Assembly (NCBI GenBank): GCA_016859345.1
Contig: CM029111.1
Coordinates: 10,908,714 to 10,972,713, forward strand
Source of the DNA: Istiophorus platypterus
Taxonomy: Eukaryota > Chordata > Actinopteri > Istiophoriformes > Istiophoridae
Length of the DNA: 64,000 nucleotides
Reading direction: 5' to 3'
In this document: positions 23,552 through 37,200 of the stretch, piece after piece
How the letters are laid out: every line of letters starts with the position of its first letter
How positions within the stretch are numbered: the stretch's first letter is position 1
Made by a program: the position numbers and the translations under genes
Notes under the pieces: model-generated
Databases searched by the model: none
What the model was told of the DNA's origin: nothing
Seen by the model: the letters and a program-made list of their open reading frames with translations, nothing else

Positions 23552-26500
23552 GATTTTAGCCAGTATGACTACCTTTACACAGACATACCACCTCTCTACT
23601 GGAAAACAAACAAAACACTTTCATAGGATTAGTTCAGCAGTAATACATCAGACTCAACTCTTGTCTTAACTTTTTTTTTCCCTCCCCATTTTTTAAAAAT
23701 GTTTTAAATACACCCTGACAAAAGTTTACATGTTTGTTTTCAATTCTGTGTAAAGGTCCCATGACTGAGAAACATGCATATGACATTTAGCTTTAATCAA
23801 TATGCCACTAATCATAATGCACATTATTGATAAGAATACAGTACTGCATGACAATTCAAATAAATACCAACATACAGGTGAAGTCGTTATTTCATATAAA
23901 GATATCAAACTCTCATTATGGATCAATACTGAAACACAATATGACAATATAAAGTTTGCACAGCTAATTTTATTATCACAATGCTATCGCTTCCAGCAAA
24001 CAGAAAACCCTTTCTTTTTTTAAATGTAAAACTGTATCTGAATTGCACTTTATTTTTTAGCTTCTCATCCGTATTGGTAACTTTAACGCCTCAACAAACA
24101 AGCATTGGCTATAATGGCACTATTCAAGCTTGTTGATGCTCATTTTGTTTTCTGTTTCCTGAAAACATAATGCTCAAAGATGACGTAAAAAAAAAACAAA
24201 AAACAAACAAAAGAAAAGGTTCAAGAATTTAAAAAGGAAAAAAAAAACCCAAAACAAAACAACAAACAAAACTCAAATTGGACAAAAAGAAAGGTAAAAT
24301 GCGCTCTCTGCACATTTTTTTCAACAATACTATTGATATCACATTACCTTCACCAAACAAAGCTAGAGATATGTAGATGTTTCCAATAGTACACTGATCT
24401 ACCCCAACACATTACAGATGCTTGGAGCATTTTGTTCATAACAGGAGGCCAAAGGGATTTCTTTTGGTTCCCAAAGTTTGATAAAAAAAGCAACCTTTTC
24501 TTAATACCCCTGAATTTATTGAGTGGATCACTGACTTGCAGAATTCAATACAATTTCAGTTTTATTGAGCTAATTTTTAAAACTATCATCTCACTCATGC
24601 AGAAAGGGTAGTTATTCCCTTTGCTCTTATTGCTGCTCACAGTCATTTTGAACCCAAAGTCCTCACCTATAAAAAAAAAAAATCAAAACAAAACAAAACA
24701 AAAAAAAGAATAAAACAAAAATGTAAAACACTAGTCTAAGATTCTCCCTTGAAACAATGAAAGGCACTACTGGTCAGAAACAAAGAACTAAACAAACCAA
24801 AAAAACAAAACCCCAGCGCTCGCGATGAGAGCCATGGCCCGAATTACACCTTTCTCAGTGACAGCTTGTCTTTCTTTCCGAGTCTTGATTCTTCTCAACC
24901 TAAACGGTGCGCCAAGATTTGGCACGATAAACAAAGAGAGAATGAAACAATTCCAATTTGGAATTTAATTGTCGCACTTGCAGAGAATTCTGAAAGTCAG
25001 TGAACCCATTTCAGTGGAACGCCCTCGGTAAGAAGCTAGGAAAAAGCTTATCATATCACTCAAATCTTTCCCAAAACACAACTTACCTATTTGAGTCAGA
25101 GCGTTGTCAAGTTTCATTGTTTTATTTTGAACTATTCCTAGGAATAATAAATATATGAAAAAACCCCAGAATTTGATCACCCTGGATTTTTTTTTTTGTA
25201 TAGAACATGGCAGTAGAACAAACGTAAAAGAAAACCAACAGCATAATATATGATGTAACAAAACAATTTAAGAATGATTATTTTATGGATAAAATCGTAA
25301 GGATGAAGTCATAATAGTAGGTCTGTGGTTTGTGAAGCCCTTACTGGAGTAAATAGTCTCTTAAAAATCAGACGATTCAGGAGGACGTATAATCCTATAG
25401 TCTTATTACCTATACTGAATAACTCACAAACCATAGTACTACCACGCTTTCCTATAGGTTAATAATATTCTGTTATAATCCTATATAATGAAAGTGCACA
25501 GATTAAGAAAACAATAAACTAAAAAAATGTAAAAAAAAAAAAAAAAAAAGCTTGTTGATTTACATTGAGAAACAACCCCATGTCCCCTGGCTTCTCATTG
25601 GAGGGTTAGATCAGCCAATCACAACCTGCCATTTAGAATGTCGATCAGTTCTTGGACCTTGTGAGAAATTGGCTTCCAGCAGCAGCATGCAAATATGAGA
25701 CCAACTGTAATGCGCATCACATTTCAGCGTTCAAAAGGAAAAGGAAGGACAGTTGATTTGACTGTGTTTTCATTTAGCATTTTTCTATTATGTTTTGTTG
25801 TTGCGGCTATTTTTTTTTTTTTTTTGCCTTCAAGTCGAAAAAGCCTACAGTGCTAACTCTTTTCGGCGAACTCAATCAGCTGCGAGATTGGACCTTGTGT
25901 CGGTACTTCATCGTCCGTGCAGAGCTACCGTAATTTACTGCAAAATGGAGAAAAAAAACAAAAAAATAAAATCAGCGTTAGCATTACTGGTCAATTTAGA
26001 GCGACAGTTAGCATGGTCCACACAGGCAGAGTAAACGGCGGCTGGAGTTAGTCAGAGCGACAGAAGCCAATGTTAGGAGCCCCGAGGAAGCTGATGTTAG
26101 GAGCTTTTCCATAATATCAACATTGTCCATATGTTTCTGAAGGAAGTGATGTGAAAGCAGATTCACCACAAGTTATCCTGCAGGGTGCAGTTGGGAAGCC
26201 AATGACTCACTTGTACTGTGACCTTTCATTCATAGGACAGAGTTGAAGCCGCATCTCACCAACCCAGGTCAGAGGAGAAGGGTCTTTTCTCATATGTCAT
26301 GCAAGTTAATAAAAAAATGGGTTATGTTTTTTTTTTGACATGCAGGCTTACAAGTAAATCAGAAACTGGATGCATCATGTGTAGTAAAACTTAAAGGTGA
26401 AGTGGGAGGAGCCTGCAAGCAGAGGTAGGAGGAGCTTTTATTTAGGTGGCAAGCTGTTATGACACCGGGTAAGCCAGACATTTATTTTCAAACTAGGTGG

Positions 26501-27156
26501 AGAGAAGTGGAAATTCCTCTATCTAGGGAAGAGGGAATTCTGGTTACAATCACATCCTGGGATCTATCTACTGCTCAGCGTCTCCTCTGAGCCTTAACAA
26601 GGGGAAGGGTTAGGAGCTCAACTAATTTGAATCAATGTCCTCTGGTTGATTAAGCAACTAGTCTTCTGTTTTTTCTTTTTCTTTTTCTTTTTGTGTGGAA
26701 ATTCTTCCTCCAAAAATTACCGTGAGTTTCTCCCGCAGGAAACCCCTGGACTCATTTCTCCACAGAGTCAGCTCTCAGCCAGACATCTGGATTTCCTCAC
26801 CAGCATGTCTAGCTTTCTTATCTCCTCTCTCAGGAGCTGGTTTACAACATGAGTAGTTCTCCCTCCTCTACTCCCCAAACCTCCTCTCTGTCAGCGCAAA
26901 CTGATAGAAACGGAATATATCGCACTTGTAAGTTACGTGAATATCAAACGTAAGAGTGAGTGTTCCTCGAAGGAGGTTGTTTTTTTAAACTTTTTTCTTT
27001 TTCCCTAACGTGTACGATAACCTTGTCTCCATGCTGTGTGTGCTGTGGCTTATAGATGCACACTCAAGCAGGGTTGACTGCTGACGTCGTTCCATTTATT
27101 GGAGGAATAAATGAACTCACTTCTTCATATTTGAGAGTTAGGAATACTGTAGTAGG

Positions 27157-27261
27157 ATCCTGCAAGATTATAACCTGAATATGATCATATTAAGAATATA
27201 GAGTATAATATATAGCTTAGTAATAGTAGAAAACCTCCTAATTTGATCAATCTTGCAGGAT
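27157..27261. repeat. 13-bp perfect inverted repeat with ~79-nt AT-rich loop
   Basis: ATCCTGCAAGATT at 27157-27169 pairs exactly with AATCTTGCAGGAT at 27249-27261. The loop is AT-rich. It could be a stem-loop in the bicd2 3' UTR or the termini of a tiny decayed MITE. It lies just beyond the proximal AATAAA in the transcript sense. Confidence 0.6.
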
Positions 27262-27330
27262 TTCCTCTCATCAACCCTGCTTTTAGCATCATAAAGCTAA
27301 TGTGTCTATGATCCACAAGCAGTACATGGA

Positions 27331-27336
27331 TTTATT
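27331..27336 (-). terminator. candidate proximal polyadenylation signal AATAAA for bicd2
   Basis: First AATAAA in the bicd2 sense after the stop codon, 1.87 kb downstream. A second copy follows at 27095-27100. It may define a shorter 3' UTR. Motif match only. Confidence 0.3.
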
Positions 27337-27690
27337 AAACACAAGCCCCACTTATATTTTTTCCTTGTTTGCGTAATGCTAGCTTGCAGCGGGTTAAAGC
27401 TATTGTGGATACTAAAACAGTACATTGCTTAGTCCTCACACGCCAAACAACAAAGGAAAAAGAAATGAGCGACCCTCCATTTGCAAAGGTTAAAAACATA
27501 ATACACACATGAGGGCCCTTCACTTCAATGCTGATATACACACAGGCAAACGATCGGGAACACAACATACGTGAGGACGTTACCTGACAAAAATATTCAG
27601 AGGGCAATTTTCCCCACAATTCCTCATTCTAGTTAAAGGGTGAGTGGCGATGCTGGGGGAGCAAGCTGCTGACAATCTACAAGAGAGATG

Positions 27691-27704
27691 GTCGTTATGG
27701 CGAC
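27691..27704 (+). promoter_or_regulatory. RFX X-box-like palindrome
   Basis: GTCGTTATGGCGAC, reverse complement GTCGCCATAACGAC. It has palindromic half-sites and is close to the X-box. Confidence 0.3.
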
Positions 27705-29204
27705 CGAGCAACACAGATTAGAGACATGAGAAAAGGGTTTTCAGTGACATAACCACAAATAAATCATTGGAGACCACTGAGCGATCTCTGCAAAAATAGA
27801 GGAGGGAGACAGAGGATGAAGGGAGAGAAAGAAAACACCAGTGTTAGCTCAAGATGAGACACAAGGACAGGGCTTTACATCAACAGATAGATAAATATAT
27901 CAAGTATTTGGGTCGACAGGCACTTTTGCCGAGTGGTCGGTTGGTTTTCGTTTGCAGGTTCACTATCCGGATGTGGGTGCCTTTTTGATTTGTGCTCTTT
28001 CTAGGATTTGCTCCATGTTTAAAAATGAACTTCAATCAAAACTATATCGTATCTCTGTTCACAGTAATCATTATATCCATTTTAACAGAAGTAGGAACCT
28101 GAGGCACCTATGCTGAAGTGCACTTAATTTGGGTATGGAGATCGATTTGTCAGACTTTCTTTCTCTCTTATAATATGGCTCTGAAAGAATCCATCGCAAC
28201 ATAATGGGTCACATGGAAAAGATAGCCCTCCTGTTTTTTTCCCCGGACACCAAAGAAGACTTCTTTTTACAATGTAGAGCCCTGCAGTACACGAGTTTGT
28301 CTTGTACCACACACCTGACAACGGAAAAACAGTTAAAAGAGCTCATAAGCGTTTTTAGCTGCTAAGCCATGCGATTCTACAGACCCTATTGTATTGGTGT
28401 GCGAGCATCACGGCTTTAAAACCATTCCTGAAATAAACACCTGTGGTCACAGGTGCTCCTTTTTCTGCCCAAACAATTCCAACATAAAACCCACTTATGA
28501 GTTTTTGAATTTCTGTGACGAATCACACTGTGCTTCCCTCGCAAGAGAGCGGAGGGAGATTGCATATTTTAGCTCCTTTTTCTTCTTGTAAACATTTAAG
28601 AGTGACCTGATTAGACAGTGGGTTACTGGACACAGGTCAGTCCTGGGGGGACCAGGACGGAGAGGCAGGCGAGAGAAGGGGGCTTTTTCTTTTAAAGGAG
28701 CACCAATGCCGACAGACAAACCGAAGAGGAGAGGATGTCAGATTTAGTTACAAGAGCGTCAGACTGACATCCTCTTTACAAGTCCCGAACCCCACGACGT
28801 GTTACTGCTACCAGGCAATACACTCAGGGGGCCAGAACAAACAAGCACAGAAGCTGCCACCTTTTACATCATACGTACAGCACCATGACAGCGGAAAGAA
28901 TAGACACTCCATAATATCGACGAAACCCCCAATATAACCAGGGCCTTATAATCCACATGCCATATATGTCTACTACAGTCCAAACGTCTAGTGCACACTG
29001 TACACACATCTGCATTCCCCTAAGCGTTTACACTAGCACACACGAGCAGCCGGTTAGTCACAGAGCAGTCCCTAGAGGAGCACAGGCTGGCCAGGGAGCT
29101 AAGCGGGCGAGTGGGGCTCTTTTAAACTAAGGCAGGGAGGGTTCGGCCCCTAGGCCCCCCCTCCCCTCTGTACACAGCAGTCCCATGCGGACTCCTTGGC
29201 CGCC

Positions 29205-29559
29205 TCAGTCGCAGTAGATCTTGTACTTCTCGCTGCAAAAGACCACGGGGCCTCCCAGAATGCCATTGGGCATGGCATTGCTGTGCTCCGGTCTGCCGGA
29301 GCCAGAGCAGGTGAGACTCTGACTTACGTGGGGGTTGTTGGCGGTGCCGCTGGCGGCCTTGCTGCGGGCCTTAGCCCGGCCAGCGTTGCCCCCCCGGCGG
29401 GTCTGCTCGTGGTCGAATTCCAGGTCTTCCAGGCGCTGTGTCAGGGCCAGTTTCTGCTGGATAGCCATCCGGAGCAGTGAGTTGAGGGTCTTCTTCTCGT
29501 CCTCTGCTGCAGCGAGCTGCCGCTGCATCTCGTCCAACTGGGTTACGTACTCGTCACAA
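29205..29559 (-). CDS. bicd2: bicd2 exon 10, last coding exon of the long isoform (residues ~744-861)
   Basis: 355 nt including the TGA stop; the first base completes Arg744. It encodes CDEYVTQLDEMQRQLAAAED, EKKTLNSLLRMAIQQKLALT and QRLEDLEFDHEQTRRG (CC3), then a basic, low-complexity tail rich in Gly, Ala, Lys and Arg. It ends with VVFCSEKYKIYCD. From memory, the long human isoform ends VFCSEKHSIYCD, so this is the long form. The in-frame GTAAGT at 29322-29327 would, if used, cut the protein after residue ~821 and send it to another terminal exon. The acceptor is CTCCTGCAG. Confidence 0.96.
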
Positions 29560-32500
29560 CTGCAGGAGACACGGAGAGAAAACTGTAGAGTCAGGTGTGT
29601 GTTTGTACATTAAACCGGTACTGAGGCACATTAACAAGGTGTTTTTTACCCCATCAGTAATTTCCAGCATCACACCACCAGGGGGCACTGGCACTTCCAA
29701 AAATATCAATCCGTTTTTGACTCAATGGAGGATAATAATTTTTCGCTTAAAATACTGCATTTAAACCATTGTGCTAAAAGTAAGACCATCACACACATAT
29801 CTGAGCTGCATGTTTGACATACGACACCAACACTCATGAAGACAAGCAAATGAAATCAATGCACTTTCATGATGACCTTTCCCCTGGTTGCACAGTGTTT
29901 TTTAGCCGCCGCCACCACGTGGAGCCATTGAGCCAAACAGTACAGACATGATAAGACAGCAGAGCTCCTGCATTATTAACTTGAGATTTCATCAGCCATT
30001 TCAGGGCCCTGCACCTAACTCTATGATCTCAGCTCACTTTAGTAATGAGCAGGGTTTTTACAAGATACAATAAACTCAGCTGGTTCACTTGGGAATATCT
30101 GGCTTGCTCTAAGTGCTGCAACACAGTAAACTTCTTGCCCGTCTTTCGGATGTGATGAACTCCACATTTCAAAACCAACTTAAACAACATATTTACCTCT
30201 GACCTTTTTGTTTCTTAAAATTCTTTATATATTTTCAAAAATGTTTATGCAAATACATGCTGTGGATTTATGTGGCCGCTGCTACAGGGTGCAACCGTCA
30301 TTCATGAACAGGCGAGACATCCCAGTGTAGCTTACGGCTTCCCTGAATGATGCGAGGAGTCTGTGTGCTGCAGAGGTTAAGAATAGATCGCATACACACA
30401 GTTTGAGAGCATTAACCTCGGGTTGACTGAGAAGATCCTTTCTGCGTCACAAGGGGAATGGACTGAAGGAGAGGAGGAAAGAAAAAACAAAACGAAGATG
30501 GGAAGGGAGGACTGCGGTCAACTTGCACTGAGCTGTAGCTGGTCACACTCGATCTCCACTTTTCCAGTAGGAGTGAGACCATATCACTTGTATCCATCTC
30601 GTCCATGTCACGTACAGGTGGGATATAAGCACACGGTATGAAATCGGTCTACCTAGCGCCCCGTATTACTGGGTGCTGCACTGCGGCATTATCACCTGTC
30701 TCCCTTTGCCCTTGTATGCATGTACGCGCATGTGCGCATCTGAGACAGGAAGAGGTATAAAACTGGGCCACTAAAAGGGATTTTGAGGTGACGGTGGGGG
30801 GTTCATATCTCTTCGTTCCATCTGCTGTCATGCTCATCCTTCATTTTCATGCTTTTCTCCTTCACCGACCCTTCCTTTTCATTACCGTGCTTTCTCACTC
30901 ATCTCTCTTTCAATCATGTCCTCTCACCCAGCTCTTATCTTGCCTCTCAAGCTTTTCACCTCCCGTCACTTCCTCGCCGCTGTCTGCCTGCATCGGTCCC
31001 CTTCTCTCCTCCTATCTTGCTAACCCCTACTTTCTGTGTTGCTGACAAAGCAATCTGGGTGATGTTCTTCACTAATAACTGACACACCTGTGTGAAGGGA
31101 GGGGGTGGTTATGTTAGAAACCAGTTCCTTATTCACCAACTGTCCTTGACTAAGACCATTCAGTCATAACTTTACTGGCGGGTAACCTCACCCTATTACC
31201 TTCTGGTATTAGAATATACCAGAATTATACCAATTCATCTACAGTATTCCAACATCTGTAACCTATACCTGTCATTGGTCTGTGGTTCGTGACTGCTTGA
31301 ACTGCTGAACTGTAAAAAACAATTAATCAATCAATTAAAAAAAAAAAAAAAAAATCTTTGATTCTTTGACTTATTTCCGAGGAAAATCAACCAGTTTTGA
31401 ACTGTCCATTTATTGCTAAGCCTGTCTTGTTTCAACTTATGGAGACTTATTTTTGGGAAATTACATTAACAATGCAAACTACACTGGGGGCAAGTTAATT
31501 TGTCTAAATCCACCCGCAAATTCAGTTCTTCTTTTAATAAAAAATAAGTCTTGAAGGCAGAATCTGGGATCGAAAGGACTAGTAACGCCCAGATGTTTTT
31601 GTTGTGTGTGGTGCTGCACGTGGTTGTGCGCCATGTGAACTCTGGCCTTGCCAGACCACCATACAAACATAAACCATGCCCACCGCTCTTGTGTATGCAG
31701 TTTGATTCCCAGTGGGACACACACCCAGACAATACGGATCAGTGCTGCTTCATTAAACCCAGTATGAGATGGGGGACGACCTGGGAAAGGAGAGGGGGGG
31801 CTGGTGCGCCTTCAGACGGCTCAGCCATCACTACATGGGGGGTGAGAGGGGGTGTGCATTTTTTCCCGGGAAAAAAAACAGAGAAGTCTATTCTAGGGAC
31901 TGGAGGGATACAATAGGAGCCTTTTTTGCCTGCTGATGGGGTGTGGTGGCACAATGGCTGAGGGGGGCCTGGGGTGGGTGCTGGGTGCGAACAGTCGTCA
32001 TATTCGCTTTGACAAACAGGCCCTTTATCTGCACCTTGCTCAGATGATTTACTGTAGCAGGTGGCGTTTATGGCTGCAAAAGGAAACCCCGGCTATTGAA
32101 ATGTTCACGCAGACACGGTACACAATCAATAACGCCGCCGCAGCACACAAACAAAACCTTCTCCACTGTGGTCTTGTCTGGAGCTTGATTGGTCATGGTG
32201 GGATGGATATCATAGAAAGAGAGCGGGGGGTAGGGGGTAAGAACGAACTGGACGGAACAATGATGGGGAGAAAAAATAACTAACAACAGAACAGCAGGAT
32301 GATTGAGGATGTATGATGGAGGAGAAAACGTGACCGGGACTGGTTGGACTGTTAAGCAGTATGAGCAGGGGCTGAGAGCATGTTGAGGCATGTCTTAGGA
32401 ATGCTAAAGGCAGGAACTCTGTGTTAACATGACACCGGAGACTGCAGCTGGAGAGGCCCACACACACACAGGCGCACACACACACACACGCACACACACA

Positions 32501-34174
32501 CACACAGAGAAGCACGCACACACACTTGAAAAACATTCAGCCCTGCGTTTCTCATGAAATCCACACACAAATGTAATAGACTTTGAAAAACCCCAAGTAA
32601 CTCTAATCTATGAGGCAAGAAGATGCTGAAGCGTGAGATCTTACAAAAGCTCGCACACAAAAACCTTCTACTCTTCCCCTTTGTCAGAGACCACACATTT
32701 GTACCCAAGTGTTTTCGACATCTCAGAAATCTACCTTTACAGACTCCGGTCTGTAAAGCAACTGGAGTGGTGATTACCATGAAAAAAAAAAAAAAAAAAG
32801 GCCGTCAAATTAGGCTCCTGTAGTGGGCTTTAAGTGAAACCCTGCCCCCTCCGTCTCTTTCTTTCTTTTCCAGATGACTAGGGAACCGGGTGTTTGGCGA
32901 TGAGGAAGGACGGAAGGGGGGACTGAAAGGGGGGTGACTGTGGGAAACTTCTCCTGGGCGAGTCCCCTTGCCTCTCAATGAGTTCCCTGACCCAACTCTG
33001 TGTCGTATAGGACAGAATTTACATACCAATACATGAATCCCATAAACAGTGTGGATGTAATTCATGCATAGGCTCCAGAGCAGCGGCAGACTACCGGGGC
33101 TGGAGCCGCAAGAACATTATCACCCTCTTCATCATCATCATCAGGGGAGGTGTTATGTGCCCAAGGTCCAAAACACGTGTTGAGGCAGTTGGTAACCAGC
33201 ATGCTTTGTCAATATCTTAAGTCTGTCCAGCGAAAGAGGCTTAACGAAACGAGGGACCTTGCAGTGACTCTGCTTCCTCACAGTTATGATCTCACACTTT
33301 CGCCACATGGCTGTAACAATGACAAGTGAGGTGACTCATGGGTAGTTGGAGTGAAAAAAATAATACCATTAAGTGGCAGTAAAAATCTGGTTCTCTATTA
33401 ACCCCGGTTGCCTCTGGTCCAAATAGTTTAGCACTGCACCTACATCCTCTAATCATCTGGCTATGCAGAGCGCCAAAAACCCATAGACAGTAAACAGAGG
33501 AGTTTTCCTCCTGTTACTATTTAATTAGACACTGCAGGTATATGGAGTTACTTCAGCAAGCACATCTCTTCTCATTTCAGAGATAAGCATTGAATTTCTT
33601 TATGGATTAGACGGGGGCTGCTGAGCTGCCCAAATATTCCCTGCAGCCTCCCTAACCTTCATTCTGTAATACTTTCTCCACTCCCTGCCGTCGTCCTCCA
33701 CCTCTCCACCCTCTGCACAGCTTGAGCTTTGCTGTGAATTGCGGAGGAGTCTTAAACGCGGAGGGAGGGAGCGTATCAGCATCTCAGCGCAGCCATCTGG
33801 ACAAGAGCTGATATTTTGGCATCAGCATGTTAAAAAAAATTCCAAAAGTGGAAAAGCAACTCAGAAAAGGGAGTTGTGCATCTACTTTGGAAACAGCAAA
33901 ATTCACAGCTGAAATTACATTACATTGCCTTTACAAGTGTTTTATCACTCATATTCTTTCCTTTCTTAATATTCATGTGCATGCACAAATAAACAACCAA
34001 ACAAGCTGTGTATGAGCACTTAGTCTACTATGTTTTCAGGGGTGAATGTGTAATCCAGACCAAGCTGAGGTGGGATTATGTGCAGAACCTTTGACCGGCT
34101 TCTCTACGGAATCAGAAAAGATTAGTGAACATGTCAGCCTGTCTGATACACACACACACACACACACACAAAGG

Positions 34175-34246
<72 letters not shown>

Positions 34247-37200
34247 TTAAGTCACTGGTCAAAAACACTACTTAAGTGACATATTTAAATGATACCCAGA
34301 TTAGATACCTTCTGTGCTTCACGGTCAGTATCAGTGCTACTAGAATCCCCTCTTGACCGTGATTCTCAAACAAACAAACAAACAAACAATATCCTCCTCA
34401 TAAAATGTCATCTTACAATAATACAGACATAGCAATCATATGGTAAACATGAGTTATATTATGATGATAATTTTATCTTTACTTTACGTGGTTATATAGT
34501 GTGTAGTCTGCATGGTGCAAGTGCAGTAGTTTTAAGAACCGCACCAAGTCTTCTGTGTAAAAACTGCCTCTTTAAGCTAATCTATGGTAGCACAATATAC
34601 TGGCATGCTTTGAATTCATGCCAGACTATGTGGGTAAATAACAAATACTGCTTATGTAGCAATTTCTTCTGCGAATACTAAGGGGGCAAACATTTTGTGA
34701 GGTCTGAATCTCTAGAGAGATGCCCGTGTGTCTGATATGAGCCTGGAAAGGCAGGATGAGTGAAACAGATTTTCTCGTTCATGTCCACTGAGCAGGTTTT
34801 CGGTGTATATTCCTCACCGTGTGGCGAACATGGCTCGGAGGGAGGAGAAGGTGGCGGCATCTTCCTTCAGGGCTTTAAGCTCATTCCTCAGTTTCATCAT
34901 GGTCTCGGTCACCATGGCCTTCTCGTTCTCATACTTGCTCTTCAGATTGGTCAGAGCAACTTCCGCTGTCTGTGGGTGGACAAGAAGAACAAAAGAGTCA
35001 GAGCAGCTGGAGGACATCATGGGTGCATTTCCTGTAGAAAGATGTCTAGCTTTATTAATATGGACCATATGACCAGTTCTTCCATCACAAGCAAGTTATT
35101 AAGCCATTCTGCCTGTTATGAGCTACTATTGTTGGTTGCCATTTTGAAAAACTTAGGTTTGTGTTTTACGAGGGGCTTTCGTGTTTGTCTTCTAATGATC
35201 ACCGAGTAACCACACACATACTTTAAAGGGCCACAAGAGCAACTGCATACACATTCTGTCTCTGGGTTTTGGGTATTTGTGCTCTGGAGGGCTCTTCTTC
35301 AATCCTAGATACACAGATAGTCTGGACAGCTGCAACCATGAGACTGCTGCCTCCACCAGTGTTTGTTACAGATCTTGTCTGGAATGCATTTGCTGCAACA
35401 GCTGAATAGACCTCAAATAGCTGACACTTTCATCTTCTGTTTCTGTCTTTCAAGGGAAACTGACAAATGTCTGGTAGTGATGCCAAGTTAGTTAAAGCAC
35501 ATTTCGACCGCATAAAAGAAAAAAAACAGAACAGCCTACCTGCTTGTTGGCCTTGAGTACGGTCCTCAGGGTTGCGATCTGTTCCCTCTTGGTGCTGAGC
35601 AGGGATTTTAATTTGAGGATCTCCTCCATGCAGGCTTCCTTGTCCTTGTCCGCCACGGTGCCGAGCTCCAGAGAGGCCACCCTCTGGCGCGACAGCTCTG
35701 TGGTGCGGTCCACGGCCAGCTGCAGGTGCTTGATCTGGTCCCTGATGATGGCCACCAGATTGTAGATGTTCATAGGCTCGCGGCGGTGGTCAGACACGGG
35801 AGAAGGCAGGGAGGAGACTGGTGAGGGTGCTCCATCGCTTAGGTCGGTCTTGCCAGGCTCAGGGAAGAGGCCCTTGGTGAGCAGGATGGGAGAGCGACGG
35901 CCACGGCCCTCTGGGCTGCTCCGACCGCCCTTACCCTCCTTGTAGAAGTCGAGCATGACGCGGTTGGGCGTCTCATTGTTGCACATGCAGACGTGGTTGT
36001 AGAGGGTGGCCAGCTCCTCGCTGAAGGTGACCAGCTCGTCCTGTGCCACACTCAGACTACCTTGGGACTCGCCTGCCACGTCGCTCAACTGAAGGACACA
36101 CAAAAAGTAATACATATAGACACGTTTTTGTCTTACAGTGCTTATAGAAACACCAAATCCATCATTTAGTAGAATGCAAATATCAAGGCCAACATCTCAC
36201 CTTGCGCAACTCCTTCTCTAGCTTAGCCTTCTCCTCTCTCTCTGCCTGACTCGTCTTCTCCAAAGATGCCAGCTTCTCTCCCAGTGCTGTGACATCGTTC
36301 TCTAGATGGTTGCGCTCCTCTTCATAACGTGACTGACAGGTCTGGTATTCTGCTTTCAGAGTCTTCAGTTCCTCCTTCAACTCTCCTGCCTCAGACACAG
36401 CAACCTAGCAGAGCAAGATGATTTTTTTTGACTTAACTTGATTTGAAAGAAGATTACCAGTCAGTTTAAAGATTGATCTGATATTTTGTGCCATCCACTC
36501 TCAACTACTAGAGGACAATTACCTTGTACTTGCACTCCAGGATCTCGGGTCCATTGATGTCCACCTCATAGTAGTCTCCGTCTTCGTGGCTGTCGCGTTC
36601 TTTCTCGTTGTCCAGGGCAGACTGGCGCTCCTTGCTGGCCTGGAGCTTGCGGATGGCGTTTAGATTCTCAGTGAGGCGGTTGACCTTCTCCTGATGCTCT
36701 GACAGGGCACCGTTAGCCTGCTCTAGCTGTTTCTGCGAGTCCTGCAGGGTGGACAGCAGGTTCACCTTCTCACGCTCCATCTGAGGGAGAGGCGAGGACA
36801 CGCAAAGTGCAATGACGTGTGAGGTCATCATAATTTATCTGTGACGAAAATATTCATTCTCTCTCCTTAGGTTTCTGCACGCGTGTAATTTCATGTTTTA
36901 TTTTTCTTTTCAACTTGATAATGCGAAGGATTCTTGCTTTGAAGAGATCATATCAAATCAGTGGATTATCTGTCATGTGGTAACTCTACCAACTATCATG
37001 CTTGTGCTGCCAAGGCATGTGAGCCTCATTGCCCAGTGGTGCGGCATCAGATTCTGGGTGACCTTGACAATTTGCTGGACTGAGCTCAGCTCAGTGCTGG
37101 CAGAGACACTGGGTGGGTCGTCTTACACACAAGCACACAGCTGTGCTGATATGAGCACTCGGCTATTTCAAAAGCTGATCTGTAAATAATATAAAACTAT

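Larger units (their letters stand above)
23520..29204 (-). other. bicd2: probable bicd2 3' UTR and 3' flank
   Basis: No coding exon is recognisable here. Reading on the minus strand, the first AATAAA after the stop is at 27336-27331. More follow at 27100-27095 and at 23551-23546; the last has a GT-rich stretch just beyond it and a clear drop in AT content to its left. The mRNA sense of 24,180-24,720 is extremely U-rich (T runs broken by G). The true end cannot be fixed from sequence: UTR lengths of about 1.9, 2.1 or 5.7 kb are all possible. A 13-bp inverted repeat (27157/27249) and a short inverted repeat (25326/25424) lie inside. Confidence 0.45.
29560..34817 (-). other. bicd2: bicd2 intron 9 (5.3 kb)
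   Basis: No exon-like open frame with splice sites was found. It holds a CTCF-like motif at 29675-29688, a poly-A run near 31336-31354, a CA-rich microsatellite at 32457-32524, a poly-A run near 32780-32799 and a long (CA)n at 34149-34243. The remainder is unremarkable unique-looking sequence. Confidence 0.85.

Noticed and set aside
29196..29613. Plus-strand frames over bicd2 exon 10
   Set aside because: Antisense shadows of a conserved coding exon.
35544..35765. Plus-strand 73-codon frame and alternative minus frame 35839-36051
   Set aside because: Shadows of bicd2 exon 8 in other frames.
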